Assembly (NCBI RefSeq): GCF_047303325.1
Contig: NZ_JBKBEX010000006.1
Span: forward strand, 123,785-187,784
Length of the DNA stretch: 64,000 nucleotides
Direction of reading: 5' to 3'
Source: Polaromonas sp047303325
GTDB taxonomy: Bacteria > Pseudomonadota > Gammaproteobacteria > Burkholderiales > Burkholderiaceae_C
In this document: positions 17,902 to 26,076 of the stretch, one piece after another
Position numbering within the stretch: position 1 is the stretch's first letter
Layout of the letters: every line of letters begins with the position of its first letter
Made by a program: the position numbers and the translations under genes
Notes under the pieces: generated by a model
Databases searched by the model: none
Told to the model about the DNA's origin: nothing
The model's input: only the letters and a program-made list of their open reading frames with translations

Positions 17902-18867
17902 ATGAAAAACGCAATCCGCCAAATCCTCCAACTGCCGGCCGTTGCAACGGCCTTGGCGCTGCTCGCACCGGCGCAGGCCCAGACCTGGCCCAGCAAGCCC
18001 GTGCGCATGGTGGCCTCCTTTCCGCCCGGCACGCCGGGCGACTTGATTGCCAGGCTGATCCAGCCCGCCCTGCAGGCAGCTTGGAAACAGCCCGTCATCG
18101 TCGAGAACAAGCCGGGGGCGGGCGGCAATATCGCGGCCGGGGAAGTGGCCCAGGCCAGGGATGAGCACACCCTGCTGGTCGGCCCCGACACCGTGCTCAC
18201 GATCAACCCGCATCTCTACAAAAAGCTGGGCTTCGATCTGCGGCAGTCGCTCAAGCCGGTGACCTACTTCGCGAGCTTTAACCAGATGCTGGTTTGCAAC
18301 CCGGCCTCCGGCGTCAACACACTCGCCAGGTTCACCCAGCTTCCCGCCGGCAACACCTACGCCTCCGGCGGGCCGGGCACGCCCAGCCACATGGCCATGG
18401 AAATGCTGCTGGCGGCCACCGGCACCCGGCAGACCCATGTGCCCTACAAAGGGCCGGGGCCGGCCGCGCAGGACGTGCTCGCGGGCCATGTGGGCTGCGG
18501 TTTTATCGTCTCTTCCGTGGTGCTGCCGCATGTGCAGAGCAGCCGGCTCCTGGCGGTCGCCGTCTCCAGCAAGGAGCGCTCGGTGCTCCTGCCCGCAGTG
18601 CCCACGGTGGCCGAGAGCGGCCACGCCGGTTTCGACGCGACCTTCTTCGAAACCCTGATGGCGCCCGCAAGCCTGCCCGCCGCCGTCACGGAAAAAATCC
18701 AGCGCGACGTGCGCGCCGCACTGATGGCGCCGGCCATCAAGGCAAGGCTGGCGGAAATGGACCTGCGCGTGGAGGCCGGAACGCCCCAGGAATCCGAAAA
18801 ACGCAGCCGCGAAGACTTCGCCAAGTGGGGGATGATTGCACGGCAGACACAACTCCAGCTGGACTGA
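17902..18867 (+). CDS. Bug/TctC-type receptor
   Basis: A 321-residue Bug receptor. The signal peptide ends APAQAQ-TWPSKP, followed by VRMVASFPPGTPGDLIAR, IVENKPGAGGNIAAGE and HVPYKGPGPAAQDVL. The usual P-G-G of the first loop is P-G-T-P-G here. It is the second receptor inside the hydroxyquinol cluster, 33 bp after the monooxygenase, with AGGAGACTTG before the ATG. Two receptors in one operon suggest two related aromatic substrates or a recent duplication, although their sequences are clearly different. Confidence 0.88.
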   Translation: MKNAIRQILQLPAVATALALLAPAQAQTWPSKPVRMVASFPPGTPGDLIARLIQPALQAAWKQPVIVENKPGAGGNIAAGEVAQARDEHTLLVGPDTVLTINPHLYKKLGFDLRQSLKPVTYFASFNQMLVCNPASGVNTLARFTQLPAGNTYASGGPGTPSHMAMEMLLAATGTRQTHVPYKGPGPAAQDVLAGHVGCGFIVSSVVLPHVQSSRLLAVAVSSKERSVLLPAVPTVAESGHAGFDATFFETLMAPASLPAAVTEKIQRDVRAALMAPAIKARLAEMDLRVEAGTPQESEKRSREDFAKWGMIARQTQLQLD

Positions 18868-18876
18868 GATGAAACA

Positions 18877-18913
18877 CCCCCTGAGTCGCTTCGCGCCTTC
18901 GCTCTCAAGGGGG
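18877..18913. repeat. GC-rich palindrome (REP-like)
   Basis: CCCCCTGAG (18877-18885) pairs with CTCAAGGGGG (18904-18913) across an 18-base loop, with one bulge. It lies in the 164-bp spacer between a Bug gene and the hydroxyquinol dioxygenase gene. It looks like one of the short palindromic units dispersed in Comamonadaceae genomes. It could weaken read-through or stabilise the upstream mRNA. The rest of the spacer shows no gene. Confidence 0.45.
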
Positions 18914-19031
18914 ACGACGCGTGTGGCCGGGCCAAGCCCGTTCCACGGCGTCCGCTGGCCTTGCGCGTGCCAGTTTCATGCGATGTGGATGGCGCGCAGC
19001 GCAACAGATTACCGAAAAAAGGAGAGCTGCC

Positions 19032-19865
19032 ATGCGCAACCTTGACCGCAACACCATCACCGAAGCCGTGCTCGCGCGCCATGCCGCGGCGGCGGACCCG
19101 CGCTTCAAACACATCATGACCAGCCTGGTCAATCACCTGCACGCCTTCGCGCGCGAGGTCGAGCTCACCGAAGAGGAATGGTTCAAGGGCATTGAGTTCC
19201 TCACCCGCTGCGGCCACATCACCGACGACAGGCGCCAGGAGTTCATCCTGCTGTCCGACGTGCTGGGCCTGTCGATGCTGACGGTGGCGATGAACAACGA
19301 CAAGCCGGCAGGCTGCACCGAGGCCACGGTATTCGGCCCCTTCCATGTGGAGGGCGCGCCGCACTACGAACTCGGCGCGGACATCGCCAACGGTGCGCGC
19401 GGCATCCCTTGCCTGGTTCGCGGCACGGTGCGCGGCGCGGCGGGGGAGGCGGTGCCGGGCGCCCACATCGATGTCTGGCAGTCCGACGAAGAAGGCCTGT
19501 ATGACGTGCAGCATGCGGAGATCGACCATGCGCAGGCGCGCGGAACCTTCAATGCCGATGCCAAAGGGGGCTACCACTTCCGCTCCATCCTGGCCGTGCC
19601 CTATGCCATACCGCATGACGGCCCGGTCGGCGACCTGCTCAAGGCGGCGGGCCGCCACCCGTGGCGGCCCGCCCACCTGCATTTCATGATCAAGGCCGAA
19701 GGCTATGAAACCCTGATCACCCATGTGTTCCGCAGCGACGATGCCTACCTCGACTCGGATGCCGTGTTCGGCGTGCGCCAGTCCCTGGTCGCCGACTGGA
19801 AGCCCCAGCCCGACGGCAGCTACCTTGTCGAATACGACTTCGTGCTCAATCCGTCCCGGCCATGA
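19032..19865 (+). CDS. chqB: Hydroxyquinol 1,2-dioxygenase (intradiol)
   Basis: This 277-residue non-heme Fe(III) intradiol dioxygenase cleaves hydroxyquinol to maleylacetate. The four iron ligands are visible: Tyr157 (GLYDVQ), Tyr191 (AVPYAIPHDGP), His215 and His217 (RPAHLHF). The helical N-terminal dimerisation domain covers residues ~1-100. The length and the VFGPFHVEGAP and HPWRPAHLHFM stretches match hydroxyquinol dioxygenases better than catechol dioxygenases. ATG 19032 follows AGGAGAGCTGCC. Its stop overlaps the start of maleylacetate reductase (ATGA), the enzyme for its product, which strongly supports the assignment. Confidence 0.9.
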   Translation: MRNLDRNTITEAVLARHAAAADPRFKHIMTSLVNHLHAFAREVELTEEEWFKGIEFLTRCGHITDDRRQEFILLSDVLGLSMLTVAMNNDKPAGCTEATVFGPFHVEGAPHYELGADIANGARGIPCLVRGTVRGAAGEAVPGAHIDVWQSDEEGLYDVQHAEIDHAQARGTFNADAKGGYHFRSILAVPYAIPHDGPVGDLLKAAGRHPWRPAHLHFMIKAEGYETLITHVFRSDDAYLDSDAVFGVRQSLVADWKPQPDGSYLVEYDFVLNPSRP

Positions 19866-20938
19866 AGGAGTTCATCTACAACGGCCAACCCTCGCGCGTG
19901 GTGTTTGGTGCCGGCGCGCTCCAACACCTGGAGCGGGAAATCGAATTGCTCGGAGCGCGCAAGGCGCTGGTGCTGTCCACGCCTGAGCAGCGGGACCAGG
20001 CGCAAAGGGTGGCCGACCGCCTTGGGAGCCGCGCCGCCGGCATTTTCGCCAGGGCCGTCATGCATGTGCCGATAGAGACGGCACGCGAGGCGCGCGAAGA
20101 GGCGCGCCGGCTGGGTGCCGATTGCGCGATTGCCATCGGCGGCGGCTCCACCACCGGCCTGGGCAAGGCCATCGCGCTGGACTCGGGCCTGCCCATCCTG
20201 GCCATCCCCACCACCTACGCCGGCAGCGAAATGACGCCCATCTACGGCATCACCGAGGCCGGCTTGAAAAAGACCGGAAGGGATGCGCGCGTGCTGCCGC
20301 GCACGGTCATTTACGACCCGGCGCTGACACTGACTTTACCCGTGGCGCTCAGTGTGACCAGCGGCATGAATGCGATTGCGCACGCCGCCGAGGGCCTGTA
20401 TGCCCAGGACAGCAACCCGGTGATGGACCTGATGGCCGAAGAGGGCATACGCGCGATCGCGCAGGCCTTGCCCGGAATTTGCCGGCGTGCCGATGACATG
20501 GGCGCGCGCGGCGAAGCGCTGTACGGCGCCTGGCTTTGCGGCAGCGTGCTGGGCAACGTGGGCATGGCCTTGCACCACAAGCTGTGCCACACCCTGGGCG
20601 GCAGCTTCAACCTGCCGCACGCCGAAGTGCACACCGTCGTACTGCCCCAGGCCATGGCCTTTAATGCTGAGGCCGCGCCCAGGGCCATGGCCCGTATCGC
20701 ACGCGCTCTTGGGGCCACGGGCCGCGGCAGTGCCGCTGCGGGGCTGTTTGACCTGGCCCGCGACAACGGTGCGCCGGTGGCGCTCAAGGACATAGGCATG
20801 CAGGCCTCGGACCTGGACCGCGCGGCCGACCTCGCCGTGCAAAACCCCTACTGGAACCCGCGCCCCATTGGGCAGGCGCAGCGCGGCGAGATCCGGCAAT
20901 TGCTGCAGCGCGCTTATGAAGGCGTCCGGCCGGATTGA
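19862..20938 (+). CDS. Maleylacetate reductase (iron-containing alcohol dehydrogenase family)
   Basis: The 358-residue enzyme reduces maleylacetate to 3-oxoadipate with NAD(P)H. It has the group III ADH fold with the dinucleotide segment AIAIGGGSTTGLGKAIA (~residues 88-104) and IPTTYAGSEMTPIYG. The His-rich stretch ALHHKLCHTLGGSFNLPHAE is typical of maleylacetate reductases. It overlaps the upstream dioxygenase by four bases, so translation is coupled. Together they form the lower hydroxyquinol pathway. 3-Oxoadipate would then need a CoA-transferase and thiolase, not seen here. Confidence 0.92.
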   Translation: MKEFIYNGQPSRVVFGAGALQHLEREIELLGARKALVLSTPEQRDQAQRVADRLGSRAAGIFARAVMHVPIETAREAREEARRLGADCAIAIGGGSTTGLGKAIALDSGLPILAIPTTYAGSEMTPIYGITEAGLKKTGRDARVLPRTVIYDPALTLTLPVALSVTSGMNAIAHAAEGLYAQDSNPVMDLMAEEGIRAIAQALPGICRRADDMGARGEALYGAWLCGSVLGNVGMALHHKLCHTLGGSFNLPHAEVHTVVLPQAMAFNAEAAPRAMARIARALGATGRGSAAAGLFDLARDNGAPVALKDIGMQASDLDRAADLAVQNPYWNPRPIGQAQRGEIRQLLQRAYEGVRPD

Positions 20939-21007
20939 GTGGCTGTCTTTGCGGCGATAGAGTCGCCGAGCAGCACGCGGGTGGTTTCCTGGTTCAGAAT
21001 CACCCCC

Positions 21008-21715
21008 ATGACAAGCCCCAAACTAACCATCGAGTTCGCGGACGGCATCATGGCCCTGTCCTTGAACCGCCCCGACAAACTCAATGCCATCGACAACGAA
21101 CTGGCGCGTGCGCTGCTCGCCGCGATTGGGCAGGCCGCACGCGACGACAAAGTCAGGGTGCTGCTGCTGCGCGGCAATGGCCGGGCGTTTTGTGCGGGAA
21201 GGGACGTCGGCGCGCCACCTACGGAAGACGACCTGGTGCTGGTGCAGGCCGTAGCCCAGGCGCTGGTGTCCTTGCCCAAGCCGGTGGTGGCTGCCGTCCA
21301 TGGCTGGACCGTGGGCGCCGGCTTTGAGTGGATGCTCAATGCGGACATCGTGCTCGCGGCGGAAAGCGCGCGCTTCAAGCTGCCCGAGGCATCGTTGGGG
21401 GTTTTTGTGACCGGTGGATTGACGGCAACGCTGCCCGCCTACGCGGGTCTTGCGCGCGCCAAGGCGCTGATGCTGCTGGGCGAGGAGTTCTCGCCCGCCC
21501 AGGCGCAGGCCTGGGGGCTGGTCTGGAAAGTGGTTCCCGATACCGAACTTGAATCCGCTTCGCGGCAGACAGGTGCCAGGCTGGCGGCGCTTTTGCCGGA
21601 AGTCGCCGCCAGCTTTAAGCGGGTGCTCAATGAAATCGGGCTTCGCCGCTTTGAGGAGGCCATTGCGCTGGAGAATGAGGCCCAGCGGGCGCTGGGAGGC
21701 CGTACGCAGGTTTAG
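21008..21715 (+). CDS. Enoyl-CoA hydratase/isomerase family protein
   Basis: This 235-residue crotonase-fold protein has LNRPDKLNAID near residue 20, the oxyanion-hole stretch GRAFCAGRDVG and the second motif AAVHGWTVGAGFEWMLNADI. One glutamate (E in GAGFEW) and the acidic position in LPEASLGVF are kept. No strong ribosome site precedes ATG 21008, 69 bp after maleylacetate reductase. It may close the operon or be transcribed separately. It could serve ring-cleavage product beta-oxidation, but CoA-ligase genes are absent nearby, so its role is open. Confidence 0.8.
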   Translation: MTSPKLTIEFADGIMALSLNRPDKLNAIDNELARALLAAIGQAARDDKVRVLLLRGNGRAFCAGRDVGAPPTEDDLVLVQAVAQALVSLPKPVVAAVHGWTVGAGFEWMLNADIVLAAESARFKLPEASLGVFVTGGLTATLPAYAGLARAKALMLLGEEFSPAQAQAWGLVWKVVPDTELESASRQTGARLAALLPEVAASFKRVLNEIGLRRFEEAIALENEAQRALGGRTQV

Positions 21716-21745
21716 CCCCAACGCCAAGAATCGGCCTGGCAGGAT

Positions 21746-22735
21746 TCAGCCGCGCACCCTCAAGCCGAGCTCGCGCGCCATCACGCCGTAAGCGCGAATC
21801 TGCTCCTGCACAAAATCTTCGAGAGGCTTTCCCGTGAGGGCGAAAGGATAAAGGCCGTAACGCTGGCGCAGCACGTCGATGTCCGGGTTTGCAAGGGCGT
21901 CCGAAAACAGGGTGACCCATCGCCGGTAGGCCGCTTCGCTGGTGTTGCGGCCCACATACAGGCCGCGTACGGTGGGCCAGGATAGGTTGATGCCCTGCTC
22001 GCGTGCCGTGGGCAGGCCGGCATGCTGGCCACTGAGCCGCTTGGGCGACAGCACCGCGAGGATGCGCACTGGCGCCCCGGTGGCCATGGCCTGCGCAACC
22101 TCGGCCATATCGCCGCAGAAAACGGAGACATGGCCTCCGGCCAGCGCCGTGAGCGCTTCGCCACCGCCTTCGAAGGACACGAAGCGCATGGACTTGTGAT
22201 CGCGGCCCGCGGCTTTCACGAGCAGCGCTGCCTTGATCCAGTCCTGGCTGCCGACGGTGCCGCCCGCGCCAAAGATCACGCTCGCCAGGTCCTTCTTCAG
22301 GGCCGCGGCTAGCACCGTGAGCGAGCGCACCGGTGAGTCCTTGTGCACGGCAATGACACCGTAGTCGGTTGCAATCGCCGCGACCCAGCGCACGTCGGCC
22401 GCGGTATGGGGGCCGAACTTGCCTTGCGCGAGGTTGAGCAGCGAGCCGCTCGAAAACGCCACCAGCGTATCGGGATTGGCCAGCTTGCCCGAAGCGATGC
22501 GGTCGAAGGCCACCGCACCGATGCCGCCGGGCATGTAGGAGATTTCCAGGGAGCGTTTGCCGGCGCGGCCGTGCTCCAGCATGGCACCGGCCAATCTGCA
22601 GGTCAGATCGAACCCGCCACCCGCCTTGGCAGGCACCAGGCAGGCGATGGCTTCGGGCGATGAAGCCGCGCGCGCGGACAACACCGCAGCGAGGGGGAAA
22701 GCGAGAGGAAAAGAGAGCAGATGTCGGCGTTGCAT
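21746..22735 (-). CDS. Bug/TctC-type receptor of a tctDE operon
   Basis: A 329-residue periplasmic receptor with a divergent first loop (ACLVPAKAGGGFDLTCRL). It is closer to the citrate-binding TctC branch and the PTxx-less Bugs than to the other four receptors here. It starts one base after the sensor kinase stop, so tctD-tctE-receptor are one transcript. In the classic system the two-component pair senses the same tricarboxylate the receptor binds, and TctA/TctB complete the importer. Those membrane genes are not in the window. Confidence 0.82.
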   Translation of the reverse strand: MQRRHLLSFPLAFPLAAVLSARAASSPEAIACLVPAKAGGGFDLTCRLAGAMLEHGRAGKRSLEISYMPGGIGAVAFDRIASGKLANPDTLVAFSSGSLLNLAQGKFGPHTAADVRWVAAIATDYGVIAVHKDSPVRSLTVLAAALKKDLASVIFGAGGTVGSQDWIKAALLVKAAGRDHKSMRFVSFEGGGEALTALAGGHVSVFCGDMAEVAQAMATGAPVRILAVLSPKRLSGQHAGLPTAREQGINLSWPTVRGLYVGRNTSEAAYRRWVTLFSDALANPDIDVLRQRYGLYPFALTGKPLEDFVQEQIRAYGVMARELGLRVRG

Positions 22736-22736
22736 T

Positions 22737-24173
22737 TCAGGCCCCCGCAGTCATGGGTCCGTCCCGGCCGGACCTGGGCCACCACAGGCTGGCGTGCAGG
22801 CCGGTTCCGCTTTCGGGAATGTCCAGCCGCAAGGCGCCGCCATGGCGTTCCGCCACGGCGCGTGCGATGGCCAGGCCCAGGCCGGAGCCCGAAGCCCGCG
22901 CCGCCTGGTCGCGCTGGCGCGAAAAGCGCTGGCCAAGCGTGTTGCGCAGCGCCTCACTGAGTCCGGCGCCGTTGTCGGTCACACCCAGGCTCCATCCCAG
23001 CATGTCGGAGGAGAACGTCACGGTGACCACGCCTCCCGCGGGCACATGGGCCACCGCGTTGGCGGCCAGGTTGAGCAGGGCTTCCTTCAAAAACTCCGCA
23101 TCACCCTCTGCCATATCGTCGGTCTCGCGCCCGCTGACGCCGAGGTCTATGCCCTTGGCCCTGGCCGCCGGCATGCAGCGCAGGGCAACATCGCGCGCGA
23201 TGGCGGCCAGGTGTATGGGCTGGGCGTTGAGCACGGCCGAGTCGCTGCGGGCCAGCGTGAGCAACTGGTTGGTGGTGTGTGTGGAGCGGCCGATCTCATC
23301 GCGCAGGGCGGCTATGGCTTCGGCTTTGCGTGCCGCATCGGCCTCGCCGATAACGTAATCGACCTGCATCTGCAGGATGGTCAGATGGGTGCGCAACTGG
23401 TGTGAGGCGTCGTCGATGAATGCGCGTTGCTGCGTCGCGAGCTGCTGCGTGCGCGCCATCTGCTGGTTGACGGCGGCGACCAGCGGTCGCACCTCGGCCG
23501 GCAGGTCGGTGCCGCGCACCGGCGCCAAATCGTCCGGGCGCCGTGCGCCGACTTCGGCCGCCAGGCGGGCCAGCGGACGCAGTGCCAGGCTGACGCCGAG
23601 TGCCACGCACAGGAGTGTGAGCAAGAACACCACACCGTCCCGCCATATCGCCAGCGCCATGAACCGCCAGGTGAATTCCTGGCGCGACTGCACATTCTCG
23701 GCCACCTGAATCAGCACGGTCGCATGATCGTCATTGCCGGCCATGCCCGGCTTGCCCGTGGGCATGCGGTATGCCGCCACGCGTACCGCTTCACCGAAGT
23801 AGTGCGCGTCATAGAACACCGGGGTTTCCAGGCCCAGCGTGCCCGGCGCGGGCGGCAGATCGGCGCTGCCCAGCTCGACAAGGCCGTCCGAACTGGCGAT
23901 CCGGAAATACACCTGCCCGTTGGCCGTGAGCTCGAAAAATTCGAACATGCGATAAGGCAGTTCGACCGACAGCCCGCCCGACTCTGTCGAGACATTGGCT
24001 GCAATCGATTTGACGGCACCCAGCAGTGAGCGGTCGTAGGCCGAGTTGGCCGCATCGGTCGCGTCGCGATCCGTCATCCAGAGCTCGAGCGCGGTGATGG
24101 CGCCCAGCATCGGCAGCAGCAACAGCAGCAGCGCCGCGCGAAGGCTTCGCCCTTCACGCCGCTTCCAGCGCAT
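22737..24173 (-). CDS. tctE: Sensor histidine kinase, TctE-like
   Basis: The 478-residue kinase has two transmembrane segments (about residues 11-30 and 178-198) around a periplasmic sensor domain, then a HAMP-like linker. The phosphoacceptor His258 lies in DDASHQLRTH. The ATPase domain has an N box (NLAANAV), DNGAGL and GSGLGLAIA. Oddly, the nearly invariant Pro of the H box (H-Q-L-R-T-P) is His263 here. The start overlaps the response regulator by 20 bases, and the Bug receptor follows immediately. It likely senses a tricarboxylate or related acid in the periplasm. Confidence 0.88.
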   Translation of the reverse strand: MRWKRREGRSLRAALLLLLLPMLGAITALELWMTDRDATDAANSAYDRSLLGAVKSIAANVSTESGGLSVELPYRMFEFFELTANGQVYFRIASSDGLVELGSADLPPAPGTLGLETPVFYDAHYFGEAVRVAAYRMPTGKPGMAGNDDHATVLIQVAENVQSRQEFTWRFMALAIWRDGVVFLLTLLCVALGVSLALRPLARLAAEVGARRPDDLAPVRGTDLPAEVRPLVAAVNQQMARTQQLATQQRAFIDDASHQLRTHLTILQMQVDYVIGEADAARKAEAIAALRDEIGRSTHTTNQLLTLARSDSAVLNAQPIHLAAIARDVALRCMPAARAKGIDLGVSGRETDDMAEGDAEFLKEALLNLAANAVAHVPAGGVVTVTFSSDMLGWSLGVTDNGAGLSEALRNTLGQRFSRQRDQAARASGSGLGLAIARAVAERHGGALRLDIPESGTGLHASLWWPRSGRDGPMTAGA

Positions 24174-24819
24174 AACCCAGCCCTCGCATGGTCACGATGC
24201 GAACGCCCGACGATTCGAAGCGCTTTCGCAATCGGTGCACCATCACTTCGACAACCTCGGGATGCACGTCTTCATCGTCGGAAAACACGCGACTCAGGAT
24301 CTGCTGCTTGGACATGGGCTCGCCGCTGTGCTGGATCAGGACGCGCAGCACCGCGCCCTCGCGCGGCGTCAGCGCAAGCGGCTCGCCGCCCAGCAGGAAC
24401 TGTTTTCTGGCGGTGTCCAGAACCAGCGGGCCGCAAGACAATCGAGGATGCTCGACACCGCGAGCGCGCCGGACTAGCGCGTGCAGCCGCGCCTCCAGTT
24501 CGGCCAGGGCAAAGGGTTTGGAAAGGAAGTCGTCGGCGCCCAGGTTAAGCATCTCGACGCGATCGGTGAGCGCGCCGCGCGCCGTCAGCACGATCGCCGG
24601 CAGCCGCTGGTCACGGCTGCGAAGCCGGCGCAGGACCTCTTGCCCGTCCAGGCCGGGCAGGCCCAGGTCCAGGATCAGCACGTCATGGTCATTGGCCTGC
24701 AGTGCCTTGTCGGCCAGGCGCCCGTCATTGACCCATTCGACCTGGATGCCAACGGCCTCCAGGGCCTTGGAAAGCCAGGTCCCCAGGTTGAAATCGTCTT
24801 CGGCGAGGAGCGCGCGCAT
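24154..24819 (-). CDS. tctD: Response regulator, TctD-like (OmpR family)
   Basis: The 221-residue regulator has an N-terminal receiver (acidic pair in LLAEDD, phosphoacceptor Asp51 in LILDLGLPGLDG, Lys in LSKPF). A C-terminal winged helix holds LTPREGAVLRVLIQH and EVMVHRLRKRF, ending in the wing MRGLGYAL. It is first in a minus-strand tctD-tctE-receptor operon and likely activates a TctABC-type transporter. It starts with ATG 24819. Confidence 0.9.
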   Translation of the reverse strand: MRALLAEDDFNLGTWLSKALEAVGIQVEWVNDGRLADKALQANDHDVLILDLGLPGLDGQEVLRRLRSRDQRLPAIVLTARGALTDRVEMLNLGADDFLSKPFALAELEARLHALVRRARGVEHPRLSCGPLVLDTARKQFLLGGEPLALTPREGAVLRVLIQHSGEPMSKQQILSRVFSDDEDVHPEVVEVMVHRLRKRFESSGVRIVTMRGLGYALEAA

Positions 24820-24858
24820 AGCGGTGATCTTAGCGGCTGTTCCTTGTAGCCGGAACCG

Positions 24859-25854
24859 TCAATCGGGTTTGATCTTCGCGCGCTCGACCACGACTTTCCA
24901 GCGCTTTTGCTCGACCGCGATGAACTGCGCATACTGCTGCGGCGTGTTGCCGATGGCCTCGGCCGCATCGGCGCCCAGGCGCTCCATGGACGATGGCGAT
25001 TTCACAGCCTTCATGGTCGCGGCCGACAGTTTTTCGAGGTTGGCCGGGCTCAGGTTGGCCGGTGCCTGCAGGCCGTACCATTGCGTCATCTCGAAGCCCG
25101 GGAAGCCCTGTTCGGCCACGGTCGGTACGTCCGGCAGTTGCGCCAGCCGCCTGGATGAACCCGTTGCTATGCAACGCAACTTTCCGGCCTTGATGTGTTG
25201 CAGGATGGCCGAGGCACCCACAGCCGCGGCGTCGAGCCGGCCGGACAGCAGATCGGTCAGCTGCGGGCCCGTGCCGCGGTAAGGCACGTGCAACATGAAT
25301 ATCCCGGCGGTCATCTTCAGGTATTCAAATGCCAGGTGTCCGGCGCTGCCGTTGCCGGCCGAGCCGTAGCTGAGCTTGCCCGGCTTGCTTTTGGCATAGG
25401 CAATGAATTCGGTCAGGTTCTTCGCCGGCACATCCGGGTGCACCACGTACAGGCTGGGCACCTTGGCGAGCAGGCTGACGGCCTGGAAGTCCTTGACCGG
25501 GTCATAAGGCAGCTTGGGAAAGATGTAGGGGTTTACCGCCAGCGTACCGATGTGGCCGAGGATCAGGGTGTGCTGGTCGTCCGCGTGAGCCACGTCGGCC
25601 ATGGCTATGTTGCCGGCCGCGCCCGGTTTGTTGTCAACGAAGACGCTTTGCCCCAGGAACTTCGTGAGCTCGGCCGCGGTGGACCGCGCGACCACGTCCG
25701 AGCTGCCGCCGGGCGCGAAAGGTACGACGAAGCGTATGGCCTTGGACGGCCAGGCCGGTTGCGCTCCGGCGGTGTTGAGAATGCCCGCGCTGCCCAAGCC
25801 CAGGGCGGCGCTCGCGCCCAGCAGGCGGCGGCGGGAAATGTTGGTGGGGTGCAT
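24859..25854 (-). CDS. Bug/TctC-type receptor with twin-arginine-like leader
   Basis: A 331-residue Bug receptor. The leader MHPTNISRRRLLGASAALG carries an R-R-x-L-L core suggestive of Tat export, followed by WPSKAIRFVVPFAPGGSSD, VDNKPGAAGNIAM and HVPYRGTGPQLTDLL. GGAGACAAAAC precedes the ATG. It lies 39 bp upstream of tctD on the same strand. It could be the receptor that feeds that sensor pair or an independent gene. It is the fifth Bug receptor in 16 kb. Confidence 0.88.
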   Translation of the reverse strand: MHPTNISRRRLLGASAALGLGSAGILNTAGAQPAWPSKAIRFVVPFAPGGSSDVVARSTAAELTKFLGQSVFVDNKPGAAGNIAMADVAHADDQHTLILGHIGTLAVNPYIFPKLPYDPVKDFQAVSLLAKVPSLYVVHPDVPAKNLTEFIAYAKSKPGKLSYGSAGNGSAGHLAFEYLKMTAGIFMLHVPYRGTGPQLTDLLSGRLDAAAVGASAILQHIKAGKLRCIATGSSRRLAQLPDVPTVAEQGFPGFEMTQWYGLQAPANLSPANLEKLSAATMKAVKSPSSMERLGADAAEAIGNTPQQYAQFIAVEQKRWKVVVERAKIKPD

Positions 25855-26039
25855 GTTTTGTCTCCTTCGAATTGAAGAGACGATGGTGCCTGCGCGGGGC
25901 TTTCAAAACCCTTTCAGACGGCTTTGCCAGTGACCAGGCATCCATCTGTGTGGATCGCGTCCAATGCGCGCCGCGCCCGGGGTACAGGCCGACGCGGCCT
26001 GACAGCGAGCAGCGTCGCAAGTGGCCTGCAAATTTTTCA

Positions 26040-26064
26040 CTCCTTCCCCCAGCGGGGGAGGGAG
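26040..26064. terminator. Stem-loop after etfA
   Basis: CTCCTTCCCCC (26040-26050) pairs with GGGGGAGGGAG (26054-26064) around an AGC loop, one wobble pair. It stands 13 bp past the etfA stop codon. The following minus-strand bases are A-rich rather than T-rich, so it is not a textbook intrinsic terminator. It may still define the mRNA end or be a dispersed repeat. Nothing else is seen in the 25855-26076 spacer. Confidence 0.4.
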
Positions 26065-26076
26065 TTAACTAACAAG

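Noticed and set aside
19862..20938. Generic iron-containing alcohol dehydrogenase as the call
   Set aside because: The four-base overlap with hydroxyquinol dioxygenase and the HHKLCHTLGG stretch make maleylacetate reductase the better call.
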